Position numbers and translations under genes: made by a program. A DNA stretch of 64,000 nt. Source: DATFQI01 sp963831105. Its GTDB lineage: Bacteria > Actinomycetota > Thermoleophilia > Solirubrobacterales > Solirubrobacteraceae. The first letter of the stretch is position 1. Every line of letters starts with the position of its first letter. The notes under the pieces are model-generated. The model did no database searches. It was not told the DNA's origin and was given only the letters and a program-made list of their open reading frames with translations. Location: contig CAWHOS010000007.1 in assembly GCA_963831105.1 (NCBI GenBank), forward strand, positions 1-64,000, read 5' to 3'. Shown piece after piece: positions 18,801 through 28,796 of the stretch.

Positions 18801-18839
18801 CATGTTCGTGCCGTGCGAGCCCTGGTCGTCACGAACATG
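18801..18839 (+). promoter_or_regulatory. Inverted repeat enclosing the glycosyltransferase start codon
   Basis: CATGTTCGTG (18801-18810) and CACGAACATG (18830-18839) are perfect 10-base complements separated by 19 bases that contain the GTG start at 18813. If transcribed, the hairpin would put the start codon in its loop. It could equally be a protein-binding palindrome. Confidence 0.4.
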
Positions 18840-19802
18840 TACCCCACGCCGGAGCGGCCGGAGTACGGCCGCTTCGTGCTCGACCAGGTCGAGGCCCTGC
18901 GCCGCCGCGGCGACGTCGAGGTCGAGGTGTTCTCGTTCCCGCCCGGGCTGCGCTCCTACCCGGCCGCCGCGCGCGACCTGCGCCGCCGCCACCGCCGCGG
19001 GGAGTTCGACGTCGTCCACGCCCACTTCGGCCTGACCGCCTGGCCCGCCGTGCTGGCGCGGCTCGGCCCGGTCGTGGTCACGCTGCACGGCAACGACCTC
19101 TTCCACCCGCGCTCGAACCGGATCACGCGCGCCGTGCTGCCGTTCACGGCGCTGCCCGCCGCGGTCTCGCGCGAGTTCAGCGAGAACATCCCCGGCGCGG
19201 GCACCCGCCGGCGCGTGGCGGTGCTTCCGGTGGGCATCGACCTGACCCGCTTCCGGCCGATCCCCCGTCGCGAGGCGCGCGAGCGGCTCGGGCTCGACCC
19301 GGACGGCCCCTACCTGCTGTTCCCGCACGACCCCGCGCGGCCGCTCAAGCGCTTCGACCGCGCGCAGGAGGCCGCCGGCGACGTGCAGCTGCTGCGGATG
19401 GGCCGCGTCCCGCCCGACGAGGTCCCGTACTGGATCAACGCCGCCAACGCCGTGCTCGTCCCCTCGCAGGCCGAGGGCTTCGGGCTGTCGGTGATCGAGG
19501 CGATCGCCTGCGGCGTCCCGGCCTTCGGGACGCCGGTCGGGATCCACCCGATCGCGCTGCACGGCATCGAGGGCGCGTTCTGCGCGCCCTACGAGCGCGA
19601 GACGTGGCGTGCCGCGCTGCGCGCGCCGCTCGAGGCGGAGGATCCGCGCGTGGCCGGCCGGCGGCGCGCGGAGCTGTTCTCCGCCGACCGGATGGCCGCC
19701 CGCGTCGTCGCGGCCTGGCGCGGCCTGCTGGCGGAGCGCGGCAACCGCGACCCTATACTCGATTTCCAGGGCGCTTCGAGCGACGCGCCCCGACGCCAAT
19801 GA
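18813..19802 (+). CDS. GT4-family glycosyltransferase
   Basis: This is a 329-residue retaining glycosyltransferase with GT-B fold. It opens RALVVTNMYPTPERPEYGRFV, has an acceptor-domain HGND motif, the nucleotide-sugar region LLFPHDPARPLKRFD, and the GT4 signature EGFGLSVIEAIACGVP near the C-terminus. It probably transfers a sugar to a lipid or polysaccharide at the cytoplasmic membrane face. GTG 18813 is chosen because family proteins begin at this point. An upstream in-frame ATG at 18744 would add 23 residues without homology. Its stop overlaps the next gene (ATGA). Confidence 0.88.
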   Translation: MRALVVTNMYPTPERPEYGRFVLDQVEALRRRGDVEVEVFSFPPGLRSYPAAARDLRRRHRRGEFDVVHAHFGLTAWPAVLARLGPVVVTLHGNDLFHPRSNRITRAVLPFTALPAAVSREFSENIPGAGTRRRVAVLPVGIDLTRFRPIPRREARERLGLDPDGPYLLFPHDPARPLKRFDRAQEAAGDVQLLRMGRVPPDEVPYWINAANAVLVPSQAEGFGLSVIEAIACGVPAFGTPVGIHPIALHGIEGAFCAPYERETWRAALRAPLEAEDPRVAGRRRAELFSADRMAARVVAAWRGLLAERGNRDPILDFQGASSDAPRRQ

Positions 19803-20620
19803 ACGGCCTGTTGCGACGCCTGACACGTAGACGCGCCGCGACCGCCGACGAGCCCCCGCCCGAAACGCCGGCGGCCTCCGAGCCGGTCGACGCCACCGTC
19901 GTCTCCCAAGAGGAGGGCCCGGCCCTGTCCGAGGAGGAGCGCGCGCGCGAGGAGGAGCTCAGGCGCCGCCGCCGCGACCTGCCCGCCGGGCTCGACGCCG
20001 ACCTTCTCGAGCAGGTCCCGGGCGAGGGCTCGCGCCGCGGCGCGCTGCGCCGCCGCATCCGCTTCCTGCAGGCCTCCCGCGAGGTGCTCCTGCGCGACCT
20101 CGGCGGCTTCTCCTACGAGGTCCACCGCGCCGGCGGCGCCCCGCAGGGCGGCCACCGCGACATCATCGAGCGCAAGGCGCAGCGCCTGGCCGACATCGAC
20201 GAGGAGCTGCGCGCCCACGAGGCGGCGCTCGGGCTGACCGAGCCGGCGCAGACCGTCATCCGCGAGCCCGGCATCGGCGGCACGTGCCCGGTCTGCGGCG
20301 AGCTGCACGGCTCCGACGCGAGCTGGTGCGCCCACTGCGGCACCCCGCTGACCGAGCGCGCCCGCAAGCACGCCGAGGCCGCGACCGACCGCGCGATCGC
20401 CGACCGCCGGGCCGCCGAGGAAGAGCGCGCCGCCGCAGCCGCTGCGGCCGCGCAAGCCGCCGCCGCACCGCCCGTCGCCGAAGAGCCGACGGACGAGCAC
20501 AAGCGGGCACTGGCGGAGTACACGGGCCAGCACCGCGCAGAGCCCGAGCCCTCCAAGCCCGCCGAGGACCAGCCCACGAGCGAGCTGACCGAGCCGGTCA
20601 CGTCGGAGCAGCGGCCGTGA
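19799..20620 (+). CDS. Zinc-ribbon coiled-coil protein of unknown function
   Basis: This is a 273-residue soluble protein. It has a basic N-terminus, a disordered Pro/Glu region, a central helical region (EEERAREEELRRRRRDLP to about residue 145), and a zinc ribbon with CPVCGELHGSDASWCAHCG (CxxC...CxxC). An Ala/Glu-rich coiled-coil tail follows. Zinc ribbons of this type mediate protein or nucleic-acid contacts. It is coupled by overlap both to the upstream glycosyltransferase and to the downstream SPOR protein, which also has a zinc ribbon, suggesting they work together at the envelope. No enzyme motif is seen. Confidence 0.7.
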   Translation: MNGLLRRLTRRRAATADEPPPETPAASEPVDATVVSQEEGPALSEEERAREEELRRRRRDLPAGLDADLLEQVPGEGSRRGALRRRIRFLQASREVLLRDLGGFSYEVHRAGGAPQGGHRDIIERKAQRLADIDEELRAHEAALGLTEPAQTVIREPGIGGTCPVCGELHGSDASWCAHCGTPLTERARKHAEAATDRAIADRRAAEEERAAAAAAAAQAAAAPPVAEEPTDEHKRALAEYTGQHRAEPEPSKPAEDQPTSELTEPVTSEQRP

Positions 20621-21294
20621 GCAGCGTCGAGACGCCCCCGTCGCCGACTCCGGTCGAGCGGCGCTGCCCACGCTGCGACGCGCGCCTCAGCGCCGAGCAG
20701 GAGTGGTGCCTGGAGTGCGGCGCCGCCGTCGGGACGCGGATCGCGGGCCCGCGCGGATGGCGCGCCTCCGTCGCGATCGTCGGCGTGCTGCTCGCGCTCG
20801 CGCTGATCGCCGTCGTGCTCGCCATCGTCGAGCTCTCCCGCGACGCCGAGGGCGTCCAGGAGGTGGCCGGGACCCCGACGCCCGCGGCCACGGCGGTGCC
20901 CAGCGCCACGCCCGTGCCCGGCGCCGAGGGCGGCGAGACGCCGACACCGACGCCGACCCCCACTCCCACCCCGACGCCGTCCGCCTCCCCCGAGAGCGGC
21001 GGCGCAGCGAGCCCCGGCCTCACCGAGTGGCCGGAGGGCCGCACCGCCTGGACCGTCGTGCTCAACTCGTCCGGCAGCCAGGAGGACGCCGAGCGGCTGG
21101 CCGGCGAGCTGGCGGCCAAGGGCGTGCCCGACGTCGGCGTGATCGACTCGAACGACTTCGAGTCGCTCGGACCCGACTCGTTCGTGATCTTCAGCGGCAC
21201 CTTCGACTCCGAGGCGGAGGCGCAGGAGGCGCTGACCAAGGTCCGCGACGAGGCCGGCGGCGGCTCGACCCGCCGGATCGTCCCCGAGAAGTAG
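20617..21294 (+). CDS. Zinc-ribbon, single-pass SPOR-domain protein
   Basis: This is a 225-residue protein with an N-terminal cytoplasmic zinc ribbon (CPRCDARLSAEQEWCLECG), one transmembrane helix (VAIVGVLLALALIAVVLAIV), a Pro-Thr repeat linker and a C-terminal SPOR-like domain (AWTVVLNSSGSQEDAERLAGELAAKG). SPOR domains bind peptidoglycan stripped of stem peptides at division sites, so this protein may sense or localise to the septum. The GTG at 20617 overlaps the previous stop by three bases. Confidence 0.8.
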   Translation: MSSVETPPSPTPVERRCPRCDARLSAEQEWCLECGAAVGTRIAGPRGWRASVAIVGVLLALALIAVVLAIVELSRDAEGVQEVAGTPTPAATAVPSATPVPGAEGGETPTPTPTPTPTPTPSASPESGGAASPGLTEWPEGRTAWTVVLNSSGSQEDAERLAGELAAKGVPDVGVIDSNDFESLGPDSFVIFSGTFDSEAEAQEALTKVRDEAGGGSTRRIVPEK

Positions 21295-22309
<1,015 letters not shown>

Positions 22310-22326
22310 GCGGGTACCGTAGGGCA

Positions 22327-23775
22327 ATGGCCCCGCCCGCCGATCTCGCCGTCGTGGGAGCCGGGGCCGCCGGGCTCTACGCGGCCCTGTGCGCCGCCCG
22401 CGAGGGCGCGAGCGTCACGCTGATCTCCGGCCGCCCGCTCGGCGAGACCGCCTCCTACTGGGCGCAGGGCGGGCTCGCGGCCGCGCTCGCCGCCGACGAC
22501 TCGCCGCAGCGCCACCTCGACGACACGCTCGCCGCCGGTCGCGGGCTCGTGCGCCGCTCCGCGGCCGAGGTCCTCTGCGAGGAGGCGCCGGAGCGCTTCC
22601 GCGACCTGGAGCGGATCGGCGTCCGGTTCGACGCCGACCGCCACGGCAATCTCGCGCTCGGGCTCGAAGGCGGCCACGGCGCGCGCCGCGTCGCCCACGC
22701 CGGCGGCAGCGCGACCGGCCGCCGGATCCTGCGCACGCTCTCGGCGGTGGTGGCCGAGCACGAGCGGATCGAGGTGCTCGAGGGCCGCCGTGCCGCCCGG
22801 CTGGCGATGGACGACGGTGCCGGCCTCTTGCTCGACGACGGGCGCGCGATCGGCGCCCGCGCGGTCGTACTGGCGACGGGCGGGGCCGCCGCCCTGTGGT
22901 CGCGCACGACCAACCCGCCCGGCTCGTTCGGCTCCGGGCTGATGCTCGCGCGCGACGCCGGCGCCGCGCTCGCCGACCTCGAGTTCGCCCAGTTCCACCC
23001 GACCGCGGTGGTCGGCCTCCCAGGCCGCGAGGGCTTCCTGATCTCCGAGGCCGTGCGCGGCGAGGGCGCCACGCTGCACGGCGCCGACGGCGAGCGCTTC
23101 GTCGACGAGCTGGCGCCGCGCGACGCGGTCGCGCGCGCGATCTTCAACGAGCTCGCGCGCACGGGCTCACCGTCGGTCGGGCTCGACATGCGCGGCGTCG
23201 ACCCCGGCCGCTTCCCCAACGTCGTCGCGGCGCTGCGCGAGGCGGGCCTGGACCCGATGGCCGAGCTCGTGCCGGTCGCGCCGGCGAGCCACTACGTGAT
23301 GGGCGGGATCGTCACCGACCTCGACGGCCGGGCAGCCGGCGTGCCGGGCCTGTTCGCGGTCGGCGAGTGCGCCTGCACCGGCCTGCACGGCGCCAACCGG
23401 CTCGCGTCCAACTCGCTCTCGGAGTGCTTCGTCTTCGGCCGCCGCGCCGCGTTCGCCGGGCTCGCCCTGCCCACGGCCGGCGGCGCACCGGCGGCACGGC
23501 TGCCGGAGGCGCCGGTGGCCCCGCCGCCGAGCCGCGAGACGCGCGAGGCGATGTGGCGCCACGCGGGGCTCGAGCGCAGCGCCGAGGACCTGGCCCCGCT
23601 GCTCGAGGACCCCCACCCGCTGGCCCGCCTGGTCGCCGCCTGCGCGCTCTCGCGCGAGGAGTCCCGCGGCGCGCACGCCCGCTCCGACTTCCCTGGAACC
23701 GATTCCAGCCTCGACGGCCTCCACACCGTCGTGGACGCCGCCGCCGCGGTCCCGCGCACCGAGTCCTGGAGCTGA
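22327..23775 (+). CDS. nadB: L-aspartate oxidase
   Basis: It oxidises L-aspartate to iminoaspartate with FAD, the first step of de novo NAD synthesis. The 482-residue protein has the FAD-binding AVVGAGAAGLYAALCA, the substrate-loop SYWAQGGLAAAL, EFAQFHPTAV, the succinate-dehydrogenase-like RGEGATLHGADGERFVDELAPRD, and GLHGANRLASNSLSECFVFG. The C-terminal helical domain is present though short. nadA and nadC do not follow, unlike in many actinobacteria. The promoter must lie within the divergent deacetylase gene or the 17-base gap. Confidence 0.95.
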   Translation: MAPPADLAVVGAGAAGLYAALCAAREGASVTLISGRPLGETASYWAQGGLAAALAADDSPQRHLDDTLAAGRGLVRRSAAEVLCEEAPERFRDLERIGVRFDADRHGNLALGLEGGHGARRVAHAGGSATGRRILRTLSAVVAEHERIEVLEGRRAARLAMDDGAGLLLDDGRAIGARAVVLATGGAAALWSRTTNPPGSFGSGLMLARDAGAALADLEFAQFHPTAVVGLPGREGFLISEAVRGEGATLHGADGERFVDELAPRDAVARAIFNELARTGSPSVGLDMRGVDPGRFPNVVAALREAGLDPMAELVPVAPASHYVMGGIVTDLDGRAAGVPGLFAVGECACTGLHGANRLASNSLSECFVFGRRAAFAGLALPTAGGAPAARLPEAPVAPPPSRETREAMWRHAGLERSAEDLAPLLEDPHPLARLVAACALSREESRGAHARSDFPGTDSSLDGLHTVVDAAAAVPRTESWS

Positions 23776-23788
23776 CCGCAAGCTCCAG

Positions 23789-23804
23789 CGAACGATCTCG
23801 TTCG
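23789..23804. promoter_or_regulatory. GAAC-N6-GTTC palindrome after nadB
   Basis: CGAACGA-TC-TCGTTCG is a perfect palindrome 14 bases after the nadB stop and about 110 bases before the next gene. A further CTCGTTCGG half-site is at 23829-23837. It could be a terminator hairpin for nadB or an operator for the following gene. Confidence 0.45.
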
Positions 23805-23916
23805 GCTTAACGAGAAGTCAACACAAAGCTCGTTCGGAATCACACGAGATCGGCAAGGACTGCGTCGCGGGCCACGGAGCCGGCCCGCGGCGATTGGAGT
23901 CCGAGGGGGAACGAAG

Positions 23917-24345
23917 ATGTATCGCTTCAGCCGCGCCATATATCGGGAGCTCGAGGACGAGATCCTGGACGACCACCCGCTCCAGAGCGGCCCGTCGAAC
24001 CACGAGCTGGTGCTCAGAGCCTGCGAAGCGGCGGTCCATCGCCTGGCCACCGACATGCACTACTTCGCCAGGCCGACGAAGACGCTCTTCAACGACATCC
24101 GGATCTACTTCCCGATGTCCTCCCAGCGGCGCGTCTACTGCGTCGTCGACCGCTACCTGACCTTCTGCCGCGAGTGGCTCGCCTCGCAGCCGGCCAGCGG
24201 CTACGACCTCGACGGCAACCGGATCGAGTGTCGCGCCACGACGCGCCGCGGGACGGCTTGTCAGCGCGTGCCGCTGCCGCACAACGGCTACTGCCCATCC
24301 CACCAGCACCTGGCCGAGACCGAGGAGGTCGCACTCGCCGCATAG
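23917..24345 (+). CDS. Conserved-looking hypothetical protein with C-terminal Cys/His zinc motif
   Basis: This is a 142-residue protein with an alpha-helical N-terminal two thirds (HELVLRACEAAVHRLATDM, VVDRYLTFCREWLA) and a C-terminal CRATTRRGTACQRVPLPHNGYC-type cluster: Cys105, Cys115, Cys126 and His129, in a C-x9-C-x10-C-x2-H arrangement that likely binds zinc. Short domains of this spacing occur in various small bacterial proteins of unknown role. The ATG has an upstream GAGGGGGAACG ribosome site. It has its own intergenic region with the GAAC-N6-GTTC palindrome, so it may be independently regulated. Confidence 0.7.
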   Translation: MYRFSRAIYRELEDEILDDHPLQSGPSNHELVLRACEAAVHRLATDMHYFARPTKTLFNDIRIYFPMSSQRRVYCVVDRYLTFCREWLASQPASGYDLDGNRIECRATTRRGTACQRVPLPHNGYCPSHQHLAETEEVALAA

Positions 24346-24387
24346 CGGCGCGCCGCGCGGCGGCGCGCGGTTGTAGCGTCCGGCCCC

Positions 24388-26373
24388 GTGCTGCTCGGGG
24401 TGGATGTCGGCGGGACCTTCACGGACGCGGTGGTCGCCGTCGGCGACCGGCTCGTGACGGCCAAGGCGCCGACCACGCCCGAGGACCAGTCCGAGGGCGT
24501 GCTGGCCGCCGTGGAGGCGGCGCTGGAGCGGGCGGGCGCCTCGGCCGGCGAGGTGCGCGCGTTCGCCCACGGGACGACGGTCGCCACCAACGCGCTGCTG
24601 GAGGGCGAGGGGGCGCGCACGGTGCTCGTCGCCACCGCGGGCTTCGAGGACGTCGTCGAGCTCGGCCGCCAGGCGCGCGCCGACCTCTACCGCCTCTGCA
24701 AGGCGCACCCGGCGCCGCTCGTGCCGCGCGAGCGCCGCGTCGGCGCCGCGGAGCGGATGGGCCCCGACGGCCCGCTGCAGGAGCTCGGCGACGACGCCCT
24801 GCGCGCCGCCGTCGACGCCGTCGCCGCGGCCGAGCCCGAGGCCGTCGCGGTCTGCCTGCTGCACGCCTACCGGCACCCGGAGCACGAGCGGGCGCTCGGC
24901 GACGCGCTCGCCGAGCGGCTGGAGGACGTGCACGTCTCGCTCTCGCACGAGGCGGTCGGGACCTTCCGCGAGTTCGAGCGCGCCGCGACGACGGAGGTCG
25001 ACGCCGCCCTCTCTCCCCTGCTGCGCTCCTACCTGCGCCGGCTCGTCGAGCGCGCCGGGGAGGCCGGGCTGCCCGAGCCCGCCGTGATGCAGTCCTCCGG
25101 CGGGCTGGCGAGCGCCGCCCACGCCGGCGCGCACGCGGCGCTGACCGTGTTGTCGGGGCCGGCGGGCGGCGCCGCGGGCGCCGCCTGGGCCGCCGAGGCC
25201 GCCGGTGAGCCCGATGCGCTCTGCTTCGACATGGGCGGCACCTCGTGCGACGTCTGCGTGATCCTCGGCGGCTCCGTGCGCGAGGCGGCCGGGCGCGAGG
25301 TCGGCGGCCGGCCCGTGTCGCTGCCGATGCTCGACATCCACACGGTCGGCGCCGGCGGGGGTTCGATCGGCTGGAGCGACCCGGGCGGCGCGCTGCGCGC
25401 CGGGCCGCGGTCCGCGGGCGCCCGGCCGGGCCCAGCCTGCTACGGCCACGGCGGCACGGAGCCGACGGTCACCGACGCCAACCTGCTGCTCGGCCTGCTC
25501 CCCGCGGGCGCGTCGCTGGGTGGCGACATCACGCTCGATCGCGACGCTGCCGAGGAGGCCGTCCGCAAGCTGGCCGACAGCCTCGAGCTCGAGCCGCTCG
25601 AGTGTGCGGAGGGCATCCGCCGGGTCGCCAACGCCGAGATGGTGCGCGCCCTGCGCGTGATGACCGTCGAGCGCGGCGTGGACCCGCGCGAGCTCGCGCT
25701 GCTGTGCTTCGGCGGCGCGGGCGGGCTGCACGCCGCCGACATCGCCGAGGAGCTCGGCATGACGCGGATCCTCTGCCCGCGCGCCTCCGGCGTGCTGGCC
25801 GCGCTCGGGCTCGTCGTCTCCGACCGCCGGCGCGACGTCCAGCGCAGCGTCCTGCTTGCCGGCGAGGAGCTGACCGACGAGGCGCTGGGGCGCGAGACGG
25901 GCGAGCTCGCCGAGCGGGCGCGCGAGCAGCTCGGCGACGAGCAGGCCGACGTCCGCGTGACCGCCGAGCTGCGCTACCGCGGCCAGGCGTTCGAGCTCGC
26001 GGTCGTGGCGCACGAGTCCGCCGAGGAGCTGCGCGAGGCCTTCCACGCCGCCCACGAGGAGGCCTACGGGTTCCGCGACCCCGAGGGCGAGGTCGAGCTC
26101 GTGACGCTGCGCGCGACCGCCACGGAGCCGGGCCCCGACGTCGACGCCGCCGCGGCGGGGGCGGCGGCCGAGGGCGCCTCGGAGTCGACGCGCAGCGCGA
26201 TCTTCGGCGGCGAGGAGCACGAGACGGCGGTGATCACCGGCGAGCCGGAGCCGGGCACGAAGGTCGAGGGCCCGGCGCTGGTCGAGCTGCCCGAGTCCAC
26301 CCTGGCCGTGCCGCCCGGCTGGGCCGGCGAGGTGCTCGAGTCGGGCACGATCCGGCTGGAGAAGCTCCCGTGA
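24388..26373 (+). CDS. hyuA: Hydantoinase/oxoprolinase family protein, HyuA-type subunit
   Basis: This is a 661-residue ATP-dependent hydrolase subunit of the ASKHA fold. It opens GVDVGGTFTDAVV, continues with the AHGTTVATNALLE loop and CFDMGGTSCDV, and carries the GPACYGHGG motif typical of the family. With HyuB it cleaves cyclic amides such as hydantoins or 5-oxoproline, or carboxylates acetone-like ketones. The sequence alone does not say which. The GTG at 24388 begins exactly at the family N-terminus. The stop overlaps hyuB (GTGA), consistent with a two-subunit complex. Confidence 0.9.
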   Translation: MLLGVDVGGTFTDAVVAVGDRLVTAKAPTTPEDQSEGVLAAVEAALERAGASAGEVRAFAHGTTVATNALLEGEGARTVLVATAGFEDVVELGRQARADLYRLCKAHPAPLVPRERRVGAAERMGPDGPLQELGDDALRAAVDAVAAAEPEAVAVCLLHAYRHPEHERALGDALAERLEDVHVSLSHEAVGTFREFERAATTEVDAALSPLLRSYLRRLVERAGEAGLPEPAVMQSSGGLASAAHAGAHAALTVLSGPAGGAAGAAWAAEAAGEPDALCFDMGGTSCDVCVILGGSVREAAGREVGGRPVSLPMLDIHTVGAGGGSIGWSDPGGALRAGPRSAGARPGPACYGHGGTEPTVTDANLLLGLLPAGASLGGDITLDRDAAEEAVRKLADSLELEPLECAEGIRRVANAEMVRALRVMTVERGVDPRELALLCFGGAGGLHAADIAEELGMTRILCPRASGVLAALGLVVSDRRRDVQRSVLLAGEELTDEALGRETGELAERAREQLGDEQADVRVTAELRYRGQAFELAVVAHESAEELREAFHAAHEEAYGFRDPEGEVELVTLRATATEPGPDVDAAAAGAAAEGASESTRSAIFGGEEHETAVITGEPEPGTKVEGPALVELPESTLAVPPGWAGEVLESGTIRLEKLP

Positions 26374-27848
26374 GCGTCGATCCGATCACCCTGCGCGTGG
26401 TCTCCGGCGCCCTGCGCGCGGCCTGCGAGGAGATGGGCGCCGTGCTCGTCAAGGCCTCCCACAGCGCCAACATCAAGGAGCGCCGCGACGCCTCGTGCGC
26501 GCTGTTCGACGCCGAGGGCCAGATGGTCATGCAGGCCGAGCACATCCCCGTGCACCTCGGCGCGATGCCCGACGCGGTCGCCGCCGTCGCCGGCGAGGAC
26601 CACGGCGAGGGCACTCCCTGGGTGCTCAACGACCCGTTCGCCGGCGGCACGCACCTGCCCGACATCACGGTCATCACGCCCGTCCTCGACGACGGCGAGC
26701 TGCTCGGCTTCGCCGCCAGCCGCGCGCACCACGCCGACGTGGGCGGCCCCACGCCCGGCTCGATGCCCGCGGACTCGACGACGCTGGAGGACGAGGGCGT
26801 CGTGATCTCCCCGCGCCGGCTCGACGACGACGCGATCGAGGAGCTCGCCGCCCAGATGCGCCAGCCCGCCCAGCGCCGCGCCGACCTGCGCGCCCAGCTC
26901 GCGGCGAACCGGGCGGGCGCCAAGCGGCTCGTGGAGCTGCGCGAGCGGCTCGGCGCTGACGGCCTGAGCGAGGCGATGGCCGAGACCGTCGACTACGCGG
27001 AGCGCCGCATGCGCGCCTGCCTGGCCGAGCTCGAGGACGGGACCCGCGAGGCGCGCGACGTGCTCGAGGCCGCCGACGGCGACCTCGAGCTGTGCCTGAA
27101 GGCGACGATCGAGGGCGAGGAGCTGACGCTCGACTTCACGGGCTCCGCCGGCCAGCACGGCGGCAACCTCAACTGCCCGATGGCGGTCACCCGCTCGGCC
27201 TGCTGGTTCGCGGTGCGCGTGCTCACCGACCCCGACATCCCGCCCGCCGCGGGCGCGATGCGGCCCGTGACGGTGATCGCGCCCGAGGGCAGCCTGCTCA
27301 ACGCCCGCTCCCCCGCGGCCGTGGTGGCGGGCAACGTCGAGACGTCGAGCCGCGTGGCCGACCTCGTCTTGGCCGCCTTCGGCCGCGCGCTCGGCCAGGG
27401 CACGATGAACAACCTGACGCTCGGCAACGACGAGTTCGCCTACTACGAGACGCTCGGCGGCGGCCAGGGCGCCTGCCCGGACGCCGACGGCCCGAGCGGC
27501 GTGCACGTCGCGATGTCGAACACGCTCAACACGCCAGTCGAGGCGCTCGAGCTCGAGTTCCCGCTGCGCGTCGTCGAGTACGCGCTGCGCCGCGAGTCGG
27601 GCGGCGCCGGGGCGCACCGCGGCGGCGACGGCGTCGTGCGCGAGGTCGAGGCACTCACCGACATGCGCTATTCCCTGTTGACCGAGCGCCGCCGCCACGC
27701 CCCGCCGGGCGCGGACGGCGGCGAGCCGGGCGAGCGGGGCCGCAACCTCCTCGACGGCGAGGAGCTGGAGCCGAAGGCGAGCGGCGAGCTGCGCGCCGGA
27801 CAGCGGTTGAGGATCGAGACACCGGGAGGTGGCGGGCATGGCGAGTGA
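26370..27848 (+). CDS. hyuB: Hydantoinase B/oxoprolinase family subunit
   Basis: This is a 492-residue partner of the upstream HyuA subunit. Typical features are the start DPITLRVVSGALRAACEEMGAVLV, SHSANIKERRDASCALFD, WVLNDPFAGGTHLPDITVI, ASRAHHADVGGPTPGS and the C-terminal ETPGGGGHG. Together with HyuA it forms the ATP-driven ring-opening enzyme. GTG 26370 overlaps the hyuA stop. The 3' end overlaps the next gene start by 11 bases, making a three-gene unit. Confidence 0.9.
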   Translation: MSVDPITLRVVSGALRAACEEMGAVLVKASHSANIKERRDASCALFDAEGQMVMQAEHIPVHLGAMPDAVAAVAGEDHGEGTPWVLNDPFAGGTHLPDITVITPVLDDGELLGFAASRAHHADVGGPTPGSMPADSTTLEDEGVVISPRRLDDDAIEELAAQMRQPAQRRADLRAQLAANRAGAKRLVELRERLGADGLSEAMAETVDYAERRMRACLAELEDGTREARDVLEAADGDLELCLKATIEGEELTLDFTGSAGQHGGNLNCPMAVTRSACWFAVRVLTDPDIPPAAGAMRPVTVIAPEGSLLNARSPAAVVAGNVETSSRVADLVLAAFGRALGQGTMNNLTLGNDEFAYYETLGGGQGACPDADGPSGVHVAMSNTLNTPVEALELEFPLRVVEYALRRESGGAGAHRGGDGVVREVEALTDMRYSLLTERRRHAPPGADGGEPGERGRNLLDGEELEPKASGELRAGQRLRIETPGGGGHGE

Positions 27849-28743
27849 CTCCGTGGGCTTCGTCGGGCTGGGCATCATGGGCTCGCGCCAGGCGGCCAAC
27901 CTGGCCCAGGCGGGCTATGAGCTGACGGTCTTCAACCGCACGCGCGAGCGGGCGGAGGAGTGGGTGGCCGAGCACGGCGGGCACGTGGCGGGCTCGCCCC
28001 GGGAGGTGGCCGAGCGCTCCGACGTCGTGATCACGATGGTCGTCGACGGAGCCCAGGTCGAGCAGATGCTGTTCGGCGAGGACGGCGCGCTCTCAGGGGC
28101 GCGGCCCGGGACGCTGTTCGTCGACATGTCCACGATCGCGCCGGCGACCGCGCGCTCGCTCGCCGAGCGGCTCTCCGGCGAGGGCCACGCGTTCGTGGAC
28201 GCCCCCGTGACGGGCTCCTCGCCCAAGGCCGAGGCGGGCACGCTGACGATCATGGTCGGCGGCGCCGACGCCGACGTGGCCCGCGCGCGGCCGCTGTTCG
28301 AGGTGATGGGCGAGAAGATCGTCCACGCCGGGGCGGCCGGCCAGGGCCAGGCGGTCAAGGTCCTCTCCCAGGGCGTGACGGCGGTCAACTGCGCCACGCT
28401 CGCTCAGGCGATCACGGTCGGGCGCCGGATCGGGGTCGACCTCGGCGCGCTGCTGGACGTCATGACGGGCGGCTCGTCGGACTCGACGATGCGCGAGCTC
28501 AAGGGCCAGGCGATGGTCGACCACGACATCCCGGTGCTCTTCAAGCTCGAGCACATGCTCAAGGACGTGCACCTCTGCCTGGAGGAGTCGCGCGGCGCGG
28601 GGGCCTCGTTCCCGTTCGCCGGGCTCGCGGGCGAGCTCTACAGCGCGGGCGTCGGGCGCGGGCTGGGCCAGCAGGACTTCGCGGCCGTGCTCGAGGTCGT
28701 CGAGGGGCTCACCGGCGACCGGCCCTCTGCTGACACCGCGTAA
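27838..28743 (+). CDS. 3-hydroxyisobutyrate dehydrogenase-family NAD(P) oxidoreductase
   Basis: This is a 301-residue beta-hydroxyacid dehydrogenase. The Rossmann start VGFVGLGIMGSRQAANL, the substrate-site DAPVTGSSPKAEAGTLTIMVGG, and the catalytic lysine region GQAVKVLSQG are clear. Family members reduce tartronate semialdehyde, methylmalonate semialdehyde or similar substrates. ATG 27838 is preferred over GTG 27829 because GGGAGGT is correctly spaced upstream. Its overlap with hyuB suggests it acts on the product of the HyuAB reaction or on a related degradation route. Confidence 0.88.
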   Translation: MASDSVGFVGLGIMGSRQAANLAQAGYELTVFNRTRERAEEWVAEHGGHVAGSPREVAERSDVVITMVVDGAQVEQMLFGEDGALSGARPGTLFVDMSTIAPATARSLAERLSGEGHAFVDAPVTGSSPKAEAGTLTIMVGGADADVARARPLFEVMGEKIVHAGAAGQGQAVKVLSQGVTAVNCATLAQAITVGRRIGVDLGALLDVMTGGSSDSTMRELKGQAMVDHDIPVLFKLEHMLKDVHLCLEESRGAGASFPFAGLAGELYSAGVGRGLGQQDFAAVLEVVEGLTGDRPSADTA

Positions 28744-28747
28744 TTGC

Positions 28748-28796
28748 CACAAACTACGTATTTTGCAGGGAGATTTGGCGAATTCGCGAGTTTGTG
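28748..28796. promoter_or_regulatory. Promoter region with CACAAACT/AGTTTGTG inverted repeat
   Basis: The gap 28744-28928 is unusually AT-rich for this genome. CACAAACT (28748-28755) and AGTTTGTG (28789-28796) are perfect complements 33 bases apart, a spacing suited to a dimeric repressor pair. A TTGGCG (28775-28780) followed after 17-18 bases by ATAGTA/TAGTAT gives a plausible promoter for the DUF1802 gene, with the second arm between the two boxes. Confidence 0.45.

Noticed and set aside
20937..20985. Pro-Thr codon repeat as a CRISPR-like or microsatellite array
   Set aside because: It encodes the periplasmic Pro-Thr linker of the SPOR protein, with no unique spacers.
23818..27899. Long antisense and alternate-frame open stretches across the hyuA-hyuB genes
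   Set aside because: HyuA and HyuB motifs are unambiguous in the plus strand. The other frames are compositional shadows without motifs.
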